A DNA stretch of 64,000 nt from Rhizobium viscosum (GCF_014873945.1 NZ_JADBEC010000001.1:3737001-3801000), one strand, 5' to 3'; positions 43,831 through 53,516 are shown, numbered from the stretch's first letter. A program made the numbers and translations. Notes: generated by a model from the letters alone, not told the origin.

Positions 43831-44226
43831 TTATCTTTTGAGCCGCCGCGCCAAGAGCGCGCCGGCATCGCCGACGACGATCGCGGGGATCAGCACCAGC
43901 GCCATATCATTGATGCGCGGCGGCACATCGACGACGACGAGGTGGAGGCCGAACCAGGGATTGAGGATCTGCACCATGTAGATCGCCGCCCACCAGAGCC
44001 CGAAGGGCACGACGATAAGAAGACGACCGAGGCGGGTGGCGCTCCAGCGGTCGGCAGTTTCGGCGACGGCGATGTCGCGGGCGGCCTCGATGCCTTTGAT
44101 GGCCTCTTCGGCGGCAAGCTTCTGCTGATCGGTCTCGGCTGCGAGTTTCGCCTGATAGGCAGCGAGCAGCGGGCCGGTGAATTTGTCGATGATGCCGCCG
44201 AGCAGTAGGTCCGTCAGCCACTTCAT
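43831..44226 (-). CDS. 3TM-type phage holin-like protein
   Basis: A 131-residue protein: MKWLTDLLLGGIIDKFTGPL, a charged helix (about 22-58) and two hydrophobic segments (about 66-88 and 102-121). The layout resembles 3TM-type phage holins. The start overlaps the stop of the preceding small holin (ATGA), so both are co-translated. Confidence 0.65.
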   Translation of the reverse strand: MKWLTDLLLGGIIDKFTGPLLAAYQAKLAAETDQQKLAAEEAIKGIEAARDIAVAETADRWSATRLGRLLIVVPFGLWWAAIYMVQILNPWFGLHLVVVDVPPRINDMALVLIPAIVVGDAGALLARRLKR

Positions 44227-44426
44227 TTCGCCCATCCGCAGCGGTGCGCCAGGTAATACCAGCCTTCGGCTGTTGCCGCGATGAGCGCGCCCGAGGCGAC
44301 CTGAAGCGCCATGGCGACATCGGGATCACGCGAGATCATCTCGCCGAGATCGGGTGCGATCAGTCCGCGGGTGACGAGGACGGCGGCGAGGTAGCGCAGG
44401 AGGATGCGGATGAAGACAAGGGTCAT
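44223..44426 (-). CDS. Small phage holin-like protein (67 aa)
   Basis: Begins MTLVFIRILLRYLAAVLVTR, with a second hydrophobic helix (about 38-60, ALQVASGALIAATAEGWYYL). Resembles the Pam3-gp28 group of putative holins. Overlaps the next gene by ATGA. A holin would form the membrane hole for endolysin release. Confidence 0.6.
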   Translation of the reverse strand: MTLVFIRILLRYLAAVLVTRGLIAPDLGEMISRDPDVAMALQVASGALIAATAEGWYYLAHRCGWAK

Positions 44427-44539
44427 GTGTGCTGCCCGGTTGGAGAGGGCGGCAGGATGGATTGGGAAAGGTTGATTGGGTGAAGTCGGGGGCGATATCT
44501 GGCAGATTTGCCGATGTTCGACAGGTGGGGTAGAGGAAA

Positions 44540-44763
44540 TCAGGCAAAATATGTTGAGCCGGAGCCCCCTTGTATCTGCACCTTGATGAATGTGTAGGAT
44601 TGAAGCGACTGAGCCTCTTGCCGGGTGGCCACCCGGCAAGAGGCGTGGCGGCGTCGCCCGTTCCCCCTTCGGTTACAACCGTGGATGAGCCAGGGATCGT
44701 CGCCATCGTCACGTACGACCGAACAGTCGCTCGGTTCCAACCGCACGCACAAGGCAGGTTACC
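44540..44763 (+). ncRNA. Candidate bridge RNA region of the IS110 element
   Basis: IS110 elements encode a non-coding bridge RNA, in the left-end region for the IS110 subgroup, that guides the recombinase to donor and target. This 224-bp stretch has no ORF and holds a perfect palindrome at 44613-44644 with 16-bp arms, plus several smaller self-complementary parts. The exact RNA ends are unknown. Confidence 0.45.
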
Positions 44764-45702
44764 GTGAACAGCATCATATGTGGAGTGGATGTTTCGAAGG
44801 ACTGGCTGGATGTGTTCATCCGCCCGTTGAGTGTTTCCCGGCGGTTCAGCAACGATGCCGACGGCATTGGTATGTTGGCCGAACTCTGCCGGGCCGAGGC
44901 GGTCGAGCTCGTCGTCATGGAGGCGTCGGGCGGTTATGAGCGGCGGGCCTTCCTGTTGTTGTGGGAGATGGGGATCGCCTGTTCGCTCGCCAATGCGCGC
45001 AATGTGCGCCGCTTTGCCGAAGCCATGGGCTTTCTGGAAAAGACCGACACGATCGACGCGGCGGTGATTGCTCATTATGCCCAAGTCAAGCCGCTGCGTG
45101 CCTTGCCCCCGCCGAAGCCGGCGCAGATGCGGCTGCAGGCGCTGGTGGCGCGGCTGTCGCAGGTCACCGGCGATCTGATCATCCAGAGGCAGCGCAGAGG
45201 CGTTGCCAATGATGCACAGGCTCTCGAAAGCCTCGATGAGGTGATCGCGCTTCTGGTGCGTCAGAGCCGCAGGCTGGAAGGCGAGATCGCCTCGATGATC
45301 GACGACGATCCGCTCTGGGCCATCCTCAACCAGGCCTTCCGTTCCATCAAAGGTGTTGCCTCGCGCACCGTTGCCCGGCTGATGGCCGAATTGCCCGAGA
45401 TCGGCCGGATCTCTAACAAGGCGATCGTCAAGCTTGCGGGCCTTGCGCCGATTGCCAACGACAGCGGCAAGAAAAACGGACCACGGCCGGTGCGCGGCGG
45501 ACGCAGCGGACCGCGCAGCATCCTCTTCCTGGTCGCCGCCATCGCTGCCAGATACGACCCGCATCTGGGCGCCTTCCAGCAACGGTTGCAGGCGGCGGGC
45601 AAACCGAAAATGGTCATCCGCATCGCCCTCGCCAGAAAGCTCCTCGTCATTCTCAATGCAAAAGCACGAGACGCGCGAAGGGAATTCCAATATGCAACTT
45701 GA
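44764..45702 (+). CDS. IS110-family transposase (DEDD recombinase)
   Basis: A 312-residue transposase starting with GTG. The N-terminal RuvC-like domain has Asp9 (GVDVSKDWLD), Glu53 (VMEASGGYE) and the Asp95/Asp98 pair (KTDTIDAAV), i.e. the DEDD set is intact. The C-terminal transposase 20 domain contains SIKGVASRTVARLMAELPEI and LAPIANDSGKKNG, where the catalytic Ser is expected. Full length, so the element may be active. Confidence 0.93.
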   Translation: MNSIICGVDVSKDWLDVFIRPLSVSRRFSNDADGIGMLAELCRAEAVELVVMEASGGYERRAFLLLWEMGIACSLANARNVRRFAEAMGFLEKTDTIDAAVIAHYAQVKPLRALPPPKPAQMRLQALVARLSQVTGDLIIQRQRRGVANDAQALESLDEVIALLVRQSRRLEGEIASMIDDDPLWAILNQAFRSIKGVASRTVARLMAELPEIGRISNKAIVKLAGLAPIANDSGKKNGPRPVRGGRSGPRSILFLVAAIAARYDPHLGAFQQRLQAAGKPKMVIRIALARKLLVILNAKARDARREFQYAT

Positions 45703-45717
45703 CACACAAGATAGTCG

Positions 45718-45863
45718 CTCATCCGCCCTTCGGGCACCTTCTCCCCGCGGGGGAGAAGGGAGATGCCGCGATGTCCTGCTCCTCATCGAAGTGTCTCCGC
45801 AAAGGGTGCGGCGGGTTCCATCTTCTCCCCCCGCGGGGAGAAGGTGCCCGAAGGGCGGATGAG
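45718..45863. repeat. Long inverted-repeat intergenic element (33-bp arms)
   Basis: Bases 45718-45750 and 45831-45863 are perfect reverse complements separated by 80 bases; the arms contain CTCATCCGCCCTTCGGGCAC and CTTCTCCCCGCGG. A RIME-like rhizobial palindrome, of different sequence from the one at 24807. It lies directly beside the right end of the IS110 element. Confidence 0.75.
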
Positions 45864-45952
45864 GGGGCCGCAGCGCACTACCTTGCTTGTTATCAAACTT
45901 GGTCGCAGGCGGCGTCTCTCTGCTCCGCACAATCCTTGAACGCAGATCCGCC

Positions 45953-46204
45953 TTAAAGAAACCGCGCCAGCGCGCCTGACGCGATAGCCTTGATCAACAA
46001 CCCGGCAAGCGGGGTCAGCATGATGGCGACGACCGCCCAGAGCGCCTTGCCGATGCGGTTTGCGAGTTTTTCGACGCTGCCTTCGATGCGCAGCAGGGCG
46101 GCGTTGATATGCGGCTGCTGCGCTTCCAGCGAGACGACGCGCTCCTTCAAATCGTTGATCCTGCCATGCAGCTTTTCAAGCTCGTTGCGGGTGGTTTCAT
46201 CCAT
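45953..46204 (-). CDS. Coiled-coil/TM phage protein (XhlA-like, 83 aa)
   Basis: A coiled coil at the N-terminus (about 5-45, LEKLHGRINDLKERVVSLEA) is followed by one TM segment (about 55-76) near the C-terminus. This layout is that of XhlA-type phage lysis accessory proteins. Leftward, between the large ejection protein and the IS110 insertion. Confidence 0.65.
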   Translation of the reverse strand: MDETTRNELEKLHGRINDLKERVVSLEAQQPHINAALLRIEGSVEKLANRIGKALWAVVAIMLTPLAGLLIKAIASGALARFL

Positions 46205-46259
46205 GATGCCATTCCTTGTTTGGCATCATGGATAGGGTGCGGAAGGTTGAGAGCGAAAA

Positions 46260-49200
46260 TCACCGCCCCGCGATCCTTGCCAGGCCGGCATTCGCCGTGC
46301 TGAGCATCGCGTCTGCGGGCGACTCCGCCGACAGGCCGGTGGCTTCGAGGATTTCCGTGATATGCTCGTTGCCGATGCCAAGATCGCCGCGCGGTGAGCG
46401 GATGGCCTTTACGAGCACCCTTGCATCGCTCGCCGTGCCCGCGGGCGGGCTTTGCGTATCGCGGATCTCGGGTAGGGCGGCCATGACTGAATAGCCCGTA
46501 TGCTCTGCCAGATATGCCGGCCATGTCGTGTCATGATCGTGTCCGCCGAGGGCGGCGGTAAACACCCTGTCCGTTATGGCGAGCGCGATCATATCCATGG
46601 CGAGCGCAATGCCCTGCCGGGCGGTGGCATCCTGATCGGTGGCTTCAGCGCTTTGATCTACGCCTGCGGCGCTGGCCCTGAACTTCTCCGCGAGATGCGC
46701 GCCGAGGGCCTTGAAGAGGCGCTGGGTTTCGTCCCCGTCGGCATGGGCCGGGAACGGGTTGAATATCGCCCGCTCCATGGCGGTATCGGCATAGGCAATA
46801 GCATTCGCTTCATCCCCGCCAAATTGCTTGAGCCCCTTATGATAATGCGCGAGCCAGGCCGGTATTTCGATGAAACAGTATCGCAGCGTCCCCTCAAGCC
46901 AGCCGGTCAGCGTCTTCCACGCCGTTCGGGCATCCGAAAAGGCCTGACGACCAAGCATGAGGGATGAGCGGATGGTGACCTGGTCGATGATGCCGGGGCG
47001 GAAGGCGCTTTGAAGTGCCGTGGCGAAATCGCCCCTGCCTGTTGCGGCGATGATGTCATCCAGCCGGTAGCGGTGCGAAAGCGAGGTCGCGAGATTTTTG
47101 GCGAGGCTTGTTGCGGTGACGTTCTTTTTCGTCAGGCGGGCCATGCGGCCGATGCCGTCTGCGGCGCGCAGTTCGCCGGCGCCGGCTTCGTCCAGCCAGA
47201 CTGTCAGGCGGTGCTGGACAGCGAAGGTTTTGGTCCGATCGAAGACGTTCCCTAGCCTGGGATCATCCAGCAGGCGCCTGGCATTGGCAAGCGGCTCGCA
47301 GAATTCGAGATCATAGAGCAGATGGTTGACGTGCCGGTGCAGCACGGCGATATCGAGATCGAGCGGCCGGGCCATGCGATCTGCGCGGGACCGGCCGTGG
47401 CCGGCCTCGGTTTGCGACTTGGCGAAGAGGCCTGATGCCAGCGCCAGCGCCCGGTCCGGCGCCGCATCCGCGCCATCATAGGCCAGCGGATAATAGCCGC
47501 CCTTCAGCGCCTTGCCGGCGATGGTGACGGGAGTGGGCTCTACCCATTGCGGTGCGATGCCGGTCAGGCGCTTTTCGCGCGCGGCGATATCGGGCTGGAA
47601 GGCGGCGAGATAATCCCACACGGATTGCGCGAAATCCGCATCGCGCGCATCCAGCGAGGCGAGCACGGCGGCAAGCCCGGCTTCATCGAGCGCGCCGGGG
47701 ATGCGAGCATCCGTCAGGCGCCGGCGGTTCGCCTCGTTGCCGGCATTGAGCGCAATGGCGATCGCCTCCCATTTCGACAAGGACTGGCCAAGGGCCGCGA
47801 TATAACGGGACTTGCCCATCTCGCTGATCTCTTCTGGCGAATAGACATCATAGAGCGCCTGCAGGTCGGCGGCGGCCTTCTGCCGGCGTAACGCAAGCCG
47901 GTCTGCGGCCGCATCGAGCGGTGTCTTGATGGCCTGGTATGCAATGCCGCCGATCTGCCGTAGCTGTGTGCTCGCCTCCAGCGCGGGGTCGAGGTGCGGG
48001 AGGTCCAGGAAAACGGAGGCAGCCGGTGGTGGGGCTTTGCCGATGGCATCGGCGAGCGCGGTGACGATCTCGTCATAATCCGCATCGCCATCGGCATTGG
48101 TCAGCCGGCTGGCGCGCTCTGCGGCATGTTCGAGGTTCTTCACCGCCGCCATGACGGCGCGGAAACGCTCCAGCGTGATCTCCTTGTAGGACTGGCGCCC
48201 GGAGGCGATCAGCACGCTATCGGCAATGGCAAGCTCGTTTTCCCTGCCGGCTTCCTTCATGGCCACCATGTAGTTTCTGAGGGCGATGCGCGGATCACTC
48301 TGCCCAGCTTGCTCGCCATCCGGCCCGCCGCCAAGCCCGTAGCGCCCAAGCAGCGCGTCGATCGCGCCGAGATAGTCGATATGGCCATTGTCGCGTCGGC
48401 TTGCCTCGGCCAGCTTTTCGCGCGCCGGACCGCTTGCTAGACGCGCGGCATCAGCCTCGAACGTTTCGACTTCGCGGGCAACCTTGAGGCTTTCGGCATA
48501 GATCGTGTGATTGAGAAGCTGGCGGCGCTTGGCCGTGATCAGCTTGCCGATCCGCTCGTCCTGATCGAGGTGGGGGGCCGTCTGCGCCTCGCCTTCGCCG
48601 GCGATCCCCCGGCTTGCCCTACCGCGCCAGTCTTCATCCTGCGCCAGCTGATCGCCCAGCCGGACAGCCTCAATGCCGGTACGCCGGCCGGCAGCGAGGA
48701 AGCGCGCACCGTCCATCGCATCGCCGACCTCCATGCCAGCGGTGGCCGAAAGCGCATAGGCTTGCGCTTCGGCCACCGTCAGCCCCTCGCCACCGCCTGC
48801 AATCTCGACGATCGCCTTCAGCTCGGCCGCCAGCCATTCCGCCCGCCTGTCATTATGCACGGCCGCAATCGCCCGCTCTTCGGCGGAACCATCGATCAGC
48901 ATGTCGCCGTGACGCTGGAGCATGATGCGCTCGACTTCGAAGGCGATCGCATCTGCGCGGGCCGGCGCCAGCGTCATGGCCGCCACAAGCTCATCACCGG
49001 AGCCAAGGCCGAAGAGATCCGCGACGATATCGGGATCAAGCCCGCCCTCATCGGTATAGATGGGGTGCTCGCCCTGTGGCAGGGCTTCGAGGATGGCGGC
49101 GCCATAGCGCGCCACGAGGGCCGCCTTGTCGAAACGAATGTCACCAGCCGGTGTGGGAGTTTCCGCATCCAGCCAGCGCCGGTTCGCCATCCATTCGATG

Positions 49201-50102
49201 GCGCGGTAGAGGCCGGTAGCGTCGATCTCTTTTTCCACCTTGCGCTGCACGGAGGCCTTTTCCGCCTGATAGGCCTTCTGCTCTTCGCGCCGCACCGGCT
49301 CCATCACCTGGCGCAGCAGCTGCGCTTTCGCCTCCTGCGCGGCGAGCGCGCGCAACTTCAGCAGGTGGTCGTAGTGCGGCTGGGTGAGGCCGGCGGTCTC
49401 GGCGCTGGCAAAGACGGGTTCATCGCCGCCGACATTCTGGTGCGCCATTTCTATTGCGGTGTCGCTGGCGAGCATCCGGAAGAAGATGGCGGCGACGTCG
49501 GGGGCGAGGGAAATGTCGAGAGCGACGAGGCGGCGGTAGATCGAGAGCAACCAGTCGCGGAATTGCTCGAAGACGCCGCGCATCTCGGGTGAGGGTGCTT
49601 TGCCTTCGATAAGGTAGGTTTCGGCGGCATCTGTGAAGCGAGACTGCATGGCGGTGTCGATGGCCGCGTCTTTGTCGGGATTTCCGGTGGTGCCGCGATC
49701 GAGCGCGGCGAGCACATCCTTGGCAGTGACCTTGATGCCGGGTTTGGTGCGCACTCCGTCAGTTGTGACGAGCTTCGCGTTTTCGCGCCACCAGCTTTCG
49801 AGATGGGCGAAACTTTCTGCGGCCGGGCGAACGCCGCTGCCGGCCATGTCCTGCATGATATCGAGGAAATGGCGGCTTGCCCCTTGCAGCAGCGCGGAGA
49901 AATCGGGCTTTCGGAAAATGTCGAGGATGGTTTCGGTGCCGGCTGGGATACGGAGTGGGCTGTTGGGCGAGACGGCCGGGCTTTGGAACAAACGCGGCGG
50001 CGCGCCGGATGTGAGGTCATCGGTCTTCATCACCGCGTTATCAGATGGAGGTTGGGCGGACACGGTCGCGGTGCCTGCGGGACGGTTGGTCAGATTTTTC
50101 AA
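46260..50102 (-). CDS. Large phage internal virion/ejection protein, second part (1280 aa)
   Basis: A 1280-residue protein without signal peptide, mostly helical and acidic, as in the very large proteins ejected into the cell by podoviruses. Starts with TTG (MKNLTNRPAG...) preceded by GAGGG; an ATG 24 codons in has a weaker site. Polar helical repeats run throughout, with no recognised enzymatic motif. It begins 31 bp after the 827-aa phage protein. In position it corresponds to T7 gp16-like proteins, but without a visible transglycosylase motif. Confidence 0.7.
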   Translation of the reverse strand: MKNLTNRPAGTATVSAQPPSDNAVMKTDDLTSGAPPRLFQSPAVSPNSPLRIPAGTETILDIFRKPDFSALLQGASRHFLDIMQDMAGSGVRPAAESFAHLESWWRENAKLVTTDGVRTKPGIKVTAKDVLAALDRGTTGNPDKDAAIDTAMQSRFTDAAETYLIEGKAPSPEMRGVFEQFRDWLLSIYRRLVALDISLAPDVAAIFFRMLASDTAIEMAHQNVGGDEPVFASAETAGLTQPHYDHLLKLRALAAQEAKAQLLRQVMEPVRREEQKAYQAEKASVQRKVEKEIDATGLYRAIEWMANRRWLDAETPTPAGDIRFDKAALVARYGAAILEALPQGEHPIYTDEGGLDPDIVADLFGLGSGDELVAAMTLAPARADAIAFEVERIMLQRHGDMLIDGSAEERAIAAVHNDRRAEWLAAELKAIVEIAGGGEGLTVAEAQAYALSATAGMEVGDAMDGARFLAAGRRTGIEAVRLGDQLAQDEDWRGRASRGIAGEGEAQTAPHLDQDERIGKLITAKRRQLLNHTIYAESLKVAREVETFEADAARLASGPAREKLAEASRRDNGHIDYLGAIDALLGRYGLGGGPDGEQAGQSDPRIALRNYMVAMKEAGRENELAIADSVLIASGRQSYKEITLERFRAVMAAVKNLEHAAERASRLTNADGDADYDEIVTALADAIGKAPPPAASVFLDLPHLDPALEASTQLRQIGGIAYQAIKTPLDAAADRLALRRQKAAADLQALYDVYSPEEISEMGKSRYIAALGQSLSKWEAIAIALNAGNEANRRRLTDARIPGALDEAGLAAVLASLDARDADFAQSVWDYLAAFQPDIAAREKRLTGIAPQWVEPTPVTIAGKALKGGYYPLAYDGADAAPDRALALASGLFAKSQTEAGHGRSRADRMARPLDLDIAVLHRHVNHLLYDLEFCEPLANARRLLDDPRLGNVFDRTKTFAVQHRLTVWLDEAGAGELRAADGIGRMARLTKKNVTATSLAKNLATSLSHRYRLDDIIAATGRGDFATALQSAFRPGIIDQVTIRSSLMLGRQAFSDARTAWKTLTGWLEGTLRYCFIEIPAWLAHYHKGLKQFGGDEANAIAYADTAMERAIFNPFPAHADGDETQRLFKALGAHLAEKFRASAAGVDQSAEATDQDATARQGIALAMDMIALAITDRVFTAALGGHDHDTTWPAYLAEHTGYSVMAALPEIRDTQSPPAGTASDARVLVKAIRSPRGDLGIGNEHITEILEATGLSAESPADAMLSTANAGLARIAGR

Positions 50103-50133
50103 GTTGAATTCCCTCGGGAAATCGCTTTGCCGG

Positions 50134-52617
50134 TCAAGGCTGCGGATAGAGCTTCAGATATTCATCGAGGCTGCGGCCCTCCGAGCGCGCCAGGGCAGAC
50201 GAGAAGGCGGAATGACTCATGGCGAAATGGGATACGGTCTCGGCAGGATGTCCGGCGATGGCAGAACGCAGCACCGCGAGATTGTAGGCCCGCCGTTCGG
50301 CCGCAAGATCGATGATGGGGGACGAGAAGGCGGGGTTGGCTCGCGCATTGAGGACGCTACCGTAGGCGTTCGCATGCTCGCGGAACGCTTGGGATTCCGC
50401 GAAGGTGAGGCCGCTAGCGTGCGGACGGATATTATCCATTATAAATCCGTCGCCCTTCGAACCGGCGAAGTACGTGGCGTAGGTCGCCATGGAGAGCTTT
50501 ACGTCGCCGCCGGTCGTTCTGGCGAACGCGAGAGCGCGACTATCCACCAGATCTTCAGGGTTGATACCCGCTGCCTTGGCAGCTTTCACGAAGGCGCCGG
50601 CTGGAACCAAAACATCCCGCGCTTCGGGGTTTGGCGTCATCCTGGTGGCAAATTTATGGAACTCGTCGCGTGACCGTTGCCAGAGCTTTGATGCCTGCGC
50701 TGCGACAGAGATTTCTTCAAGTGACTGGCGGGTTTGGGCGGCCGCGGCTATCTGCTGCTCGGACGTAGGCGAGTTTCTGTGCCCTCCAACGAAGCCGAGC
50801 CCTTTCTCGGCGCCGTGATTGACCGCACCCACTACGGTGGCAATTAGCATGGTTTCCGCGACACCATCGGACCATTTCCTGTTGGGATCATACAGCCGCC
50901 GGGCAATGTCGTTGCCCATCACTTTCTGGGTGCCTTGCTTCAAGCTTTCATCGGCGGCGCCACCGATAACCCCCTGCAATACGCGGCCGACGGGCAGCCA
51001 CTTGAGTGCCGGCGATAAGACTTTTGCTACAGGAAGTGCGGCGATCGATCCTGTCCAGGCGTACTGCCGCGCAGCCTCGGACTGCTTCTCTTCAGGCAGT
51101 CCCTTTTTTCTTGCCTCTGCAGCGCCTTCGCCAGCGGCCTGCAGCATAGCCAGAGCAGCTACGGCAAGGGGGCCGCCGAAATATCCAGCCAATACGGCGG
51201 GAAGGCCCATTCCGATTGCTTTGCCGATCTTGCGTCCGAAACTGTTCTCGTATCCCGGAGCCGCTGGAATAAAATTGTCGCCATAGTCCTGAAGTTGCTG
51301 GCCCCAGATCTCAAGTTTTTGGGCGAACTCGGGAAATGGGTTGTCGAAAGACTTTCTAACTTGTTCTGGCTTCATATCGCCCGACCGAAGCGCCCTTAAG
51401 ATCATGTGCGCTTCCATCGGATCGATTAAGTTTTGCTCAAATATACTTCGTTCGAAGCGAGCAAACTCGTCGTCCGTGAGATTTATTGCTCCCGTCATCT
51501 GGTCCAGAAAAGCGCGCTGTTTGGGCGTTGGATAGCTGTTTTGGAGCTGGCCTTCGGCTTCCAAAAGGACGCCTCCAAAGGAAATGAGGCCGCCGGGGAG
51601 AGCTTTCACCAGTTCCCAGCTGCTCTGGCCGGCTGATTTGGTGTTTTCCCAGGCTTCCTCAGCTGTGACCTTGTGCTTGTATCGGGAGTCGAGCGTTGAT
51701 CTGACATCGTCTTTCGTGGCGATCCCGGCCAACACTGCGTTAAGGGCGGTGATACCGTCACCCTTGTTGAACCAAGATTGTTCTCCGATCTTGTTGCGCA
51801 ACTTGGGAACACGCTCGGGGTGGGCTAATGCGTCAGCAATCTCGTCGATGAGCTCCTCTTTGGCTTGTTCATCAGCGCTGAGAACCTCGTGAGGATTTTG
51901 GGAGGTACTGCCCGCGGTAGGGACAGTCAGCTCTGCGGACGGCGTTGCATCAACCGCAGTTGGAGCAGTGGGTTGTGTGATCGATCTGACAGATCCCGCA
52001 GTTTGAGCCGCCGGTTCTGTAGACTGGGCGGCTGACTGAGTGGATGCAGGGGTCGACTGCGTAGCCGAAGGACTGGGCTGTACCGTTGGAGCGATATTCT
52101 CGGCTGCTGGGGTGCCGGGCGCCGCGGACGGGGCAATGGGACCGGGTGAAGCGGCGGGCTGTAGGATCGGGCCGGCGGGACTCGGGGGAGCTGCAGGATT
52201 TGCACTCGCAGCGGCAGGCTCCTTCGCGGGAATTGTCACGTCACCGAACGCCCTCGGCACCTGCCCATACCGCTGCACAATCTCTTCGAAGGAACACAGG
52301 TTGTAGACGTCGTCCTTCGCCAGAAGGACCGCCATCGGGTTTTCGCCATACCAGGTCGCCGTGCGCCGTGCGGTCGAGAGCATCGCCTTGTTGCGTTGCT
52401 CGTCCATGCGCTTTTGGAGCAGGTCGCGATGCTCCTTTACCAATTCCAGGGAAGGGGCCGGATTTCCCGTGGTATCCGCATACTCGCGCGCGAAGTTAAG
52501 GTTATCTGCAACCTCGTCTGGATTTTCATCCGAGGATTGAATATTGCTGTCCGCTGCGGCAGCGTCCTGCTGGCGCCGTTTGCGCGACCAGACGTCATAA
52601 TCCGACGTGATATCCAT
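50134..52617 (-). CDS. Large phage internal virion/ejection protein, first part (827 aa)
   Basis: An 827-residue protein: charged helical N-terminus (about 1-125), a long Pro/Ala/Ser/Thr linker (about 130-240), then helical regions and a hydrophobic patch (about 470-500, GLPAVLAGYFGGPLAVAALA) that could insert in a membrane during DNA ejection. No enzymatic motif recognised. With the following 1280-aa protein it probably equals one larger ejection protein of related phages. Confidence 0.65.
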   Translation of the reverse strand: MDITSDYDVWSRKRRQQDAAAADSNIQSSDENPDEVADNLNFAREYADTTGNPAPSLELVKEHRDLLQKRMDEQRNKAMLSTARRTATWYGENPMAVLLAKDDVYNLCSFEEIVQRYGQVPRAFGDVTIPAKEPAAASANPAAPPSPAGPILQPAASPGPIAPSAAPGTPAAENIAPTVQPSPSATQSTPASTQSAAQSTEPAAQTAGSVRSITQPTAPTAVDATPSAELTVPTAGSTSQNPHEVLSADEQAKEELIDEIADALAHPERVPKLRNKIGEQSWFNKGDGITALNAVLAGIATKDDVRSTLDSRYKHKVTAEEAWENTKSAGQSSWELVKALPGGLISFGGVLLEAEGQLQNSYPTPKQRAFLDQMTGAINLTDDEFARFERSIFEQNLIDPMEAHMILRALRSGDMKPEQVRKSFDNPFPEFAQKLEIWGQQLQDYGDNFIPAAPGYENSFGRKIGKAIGMGLPAVLAGYFGGPLAVAALAMLQAAGEGAAEARKKGLPEEKQSEAARQYAWTGSIAALPVAKVLSPALKWLPVGRVLQGVIGGAADESLKQGTQKVMGNDIARRLYDPNRKWSDGVAETMLIATVVGAVNHGAEKGLGFVGGHRNSPTSEQQIAAAAQTRQSLEEISVAAQASKLWQRSRDEFHKFATRMTPNPEARDVLVPAGAFVKAAKAAGINPEDLVDSRALAFARTTGGDVKLSMATYATYFAGSKGDGFIMDNIRPHASGLTFAESQAFREHANAYGSVLNARANPAFSSPIIDLAAERRAYNLAVLRSAIAGHPAETVSHFAMSHSAFSSALARSEGRSLDEYLKLYPQP

Positions 52618-52691
52618 GGTTTGTCTCCCGTTCGGCCGAGAGACAGGGGTAGGTGCGGAAGGGTTGTTTTATAAATCGGAGGAGGGGAACG

Positions 52692-53303
52692 ATGCCTGGG
52701 GCTTTTGCGGCTGCGGTATTTGCCGCATGGTTGGGGGCGAAATATTGGAGCGAGATGCTGCCGGAAGGTCGCAGGCAGGCGTGGCGGGTCTTCGTCTACG
52801 CGTTGATCGGCGCCTGGCCCACTTATCTCGCCTGCGTTCTGCTGGTCTGGTTCCGCGACCCGGAGCAGTCCAATGCTACGGCCGCGGCTTTCGTCACCGA
52901 TAGGCTATACGGACTCGCTATTGTCGCCGTGATGGCGGGTATTGCTGCCTATCGATTTCGCCTCATACACGACCAGCCGGACGAGGCCGGTCGGGCTGCC
53001 CATATGTCCGCCGGAATGAAGAACAGCATCTGGCTGCTGGTAGTCTTTTCCTTCATCTGCTTTCTCTGCGCCAACGTGGCGGCGGGTGGTCGGATGCCGG
53101 TTCATGGTGGCGGAGCGCGTCTCATTGGTCAGTTCATCGGTGGGGCCATCCTGATTGTCTCTCTTGCCCTTGTCGGCTTTTTCGCCACCCGTTTTACCAG
53201 AAGAAAGCGGGATGCCTATGCCGGCCTGATGGGGGGAGCCGTGGTCGCAGTTGCGATGAGCGGGCTCGCTTATCTCGGGATGCTCAACCATCTCAACGAT
53301 TGA
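52692..53303 (+). CDS. Membrane protein of unknown function (203 aa)
   Basis: Begins MPGAFAAAVFAAWLGAKYWS after GGAGGGG. About five or six hydrophobic segments (near 3-17, 30-52, 68-86, 108-128, 145-165 and 176-196). No family recognised. It opens the host-like block that splits the phage genes and is divergent from the 827-aa phage protein. Confidence 0.6.
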   Translation: MPGAFAAAVFAAWLGAKYWSEMLPEGRRQAWRVFVYALIGAWPTYLACVLLVWFRDPEQSNATAAAFVTDRLYGLAIVAVMAGIAAYRFRLIHDQPDEAGRAAHMSAGMKNSIWLLVVFSFICFLCANVAAGGRMPVHGGGARLIGQFIGGAILIVSLALVGFFATRFTRRKRDAYAGLMGGAVVAVAMSGLAYLGMLNHLND

Positions 53304-53516
53304 GCTTGAGGCGACGCGGCAAGGAATGGCGGCTGGTGGCGTTTCAGTTCGCATATGCGCAGTACAGAGGCGAGCTCCTTCACGTGCGCTAACTTCAGTA
53401 GAGACAAGCAGCGCCGGAACCTTGCCCGATGGCAAGGGACACAGCGGGGCGCGCTTGACGGGGGTTGAAGCCGGTGAAATGCCGGCGGACAAGGGCCGCC
53501 GGTCCGTTGATGGACT

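Larger units (their letters stand above)
44540..45715 (+). mobile_element. IS110-family insertion sequence (ends approximate)
   Basis: The element contains one transposase gene, about 220 bp of structured non-coding sequence upstream of it and almost none downstream, the layout of the IS110 subgroup. IS110 elements lack terminal inverted repeats, so the ends cannot be fixed by eye. It separates the holin genes from the 83-aa phage gene. Confidence 0.65.
43831..52617 (-). mobile_element. Phage-like module 2: lysis genes and large ejection proteins, with an IS110 insertion
   Basis: All genes here except the inserted transposase read leftward and look phage-derived: two very large virion proteins, a coiled-coil/TM protein and two holin-like proteins. 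It continues the order of module 3 once the 52.7-57.5 kb host-like block is removed. Confidence 0.65.

Noticed and set aside
44326..45930. 534-codon leftward open frame across the IS110 element
   Set aside because: It runs antisense to the intact transposase and through the palindromes; not protein-like.
51900..52230. CRISPR-like or tandem DNA repeats in the 827-aa phage gene
   Set aside because: The repetition is in Pro/Ala/Ser/Thr codons of a linker; units are irregular and have no spacers.
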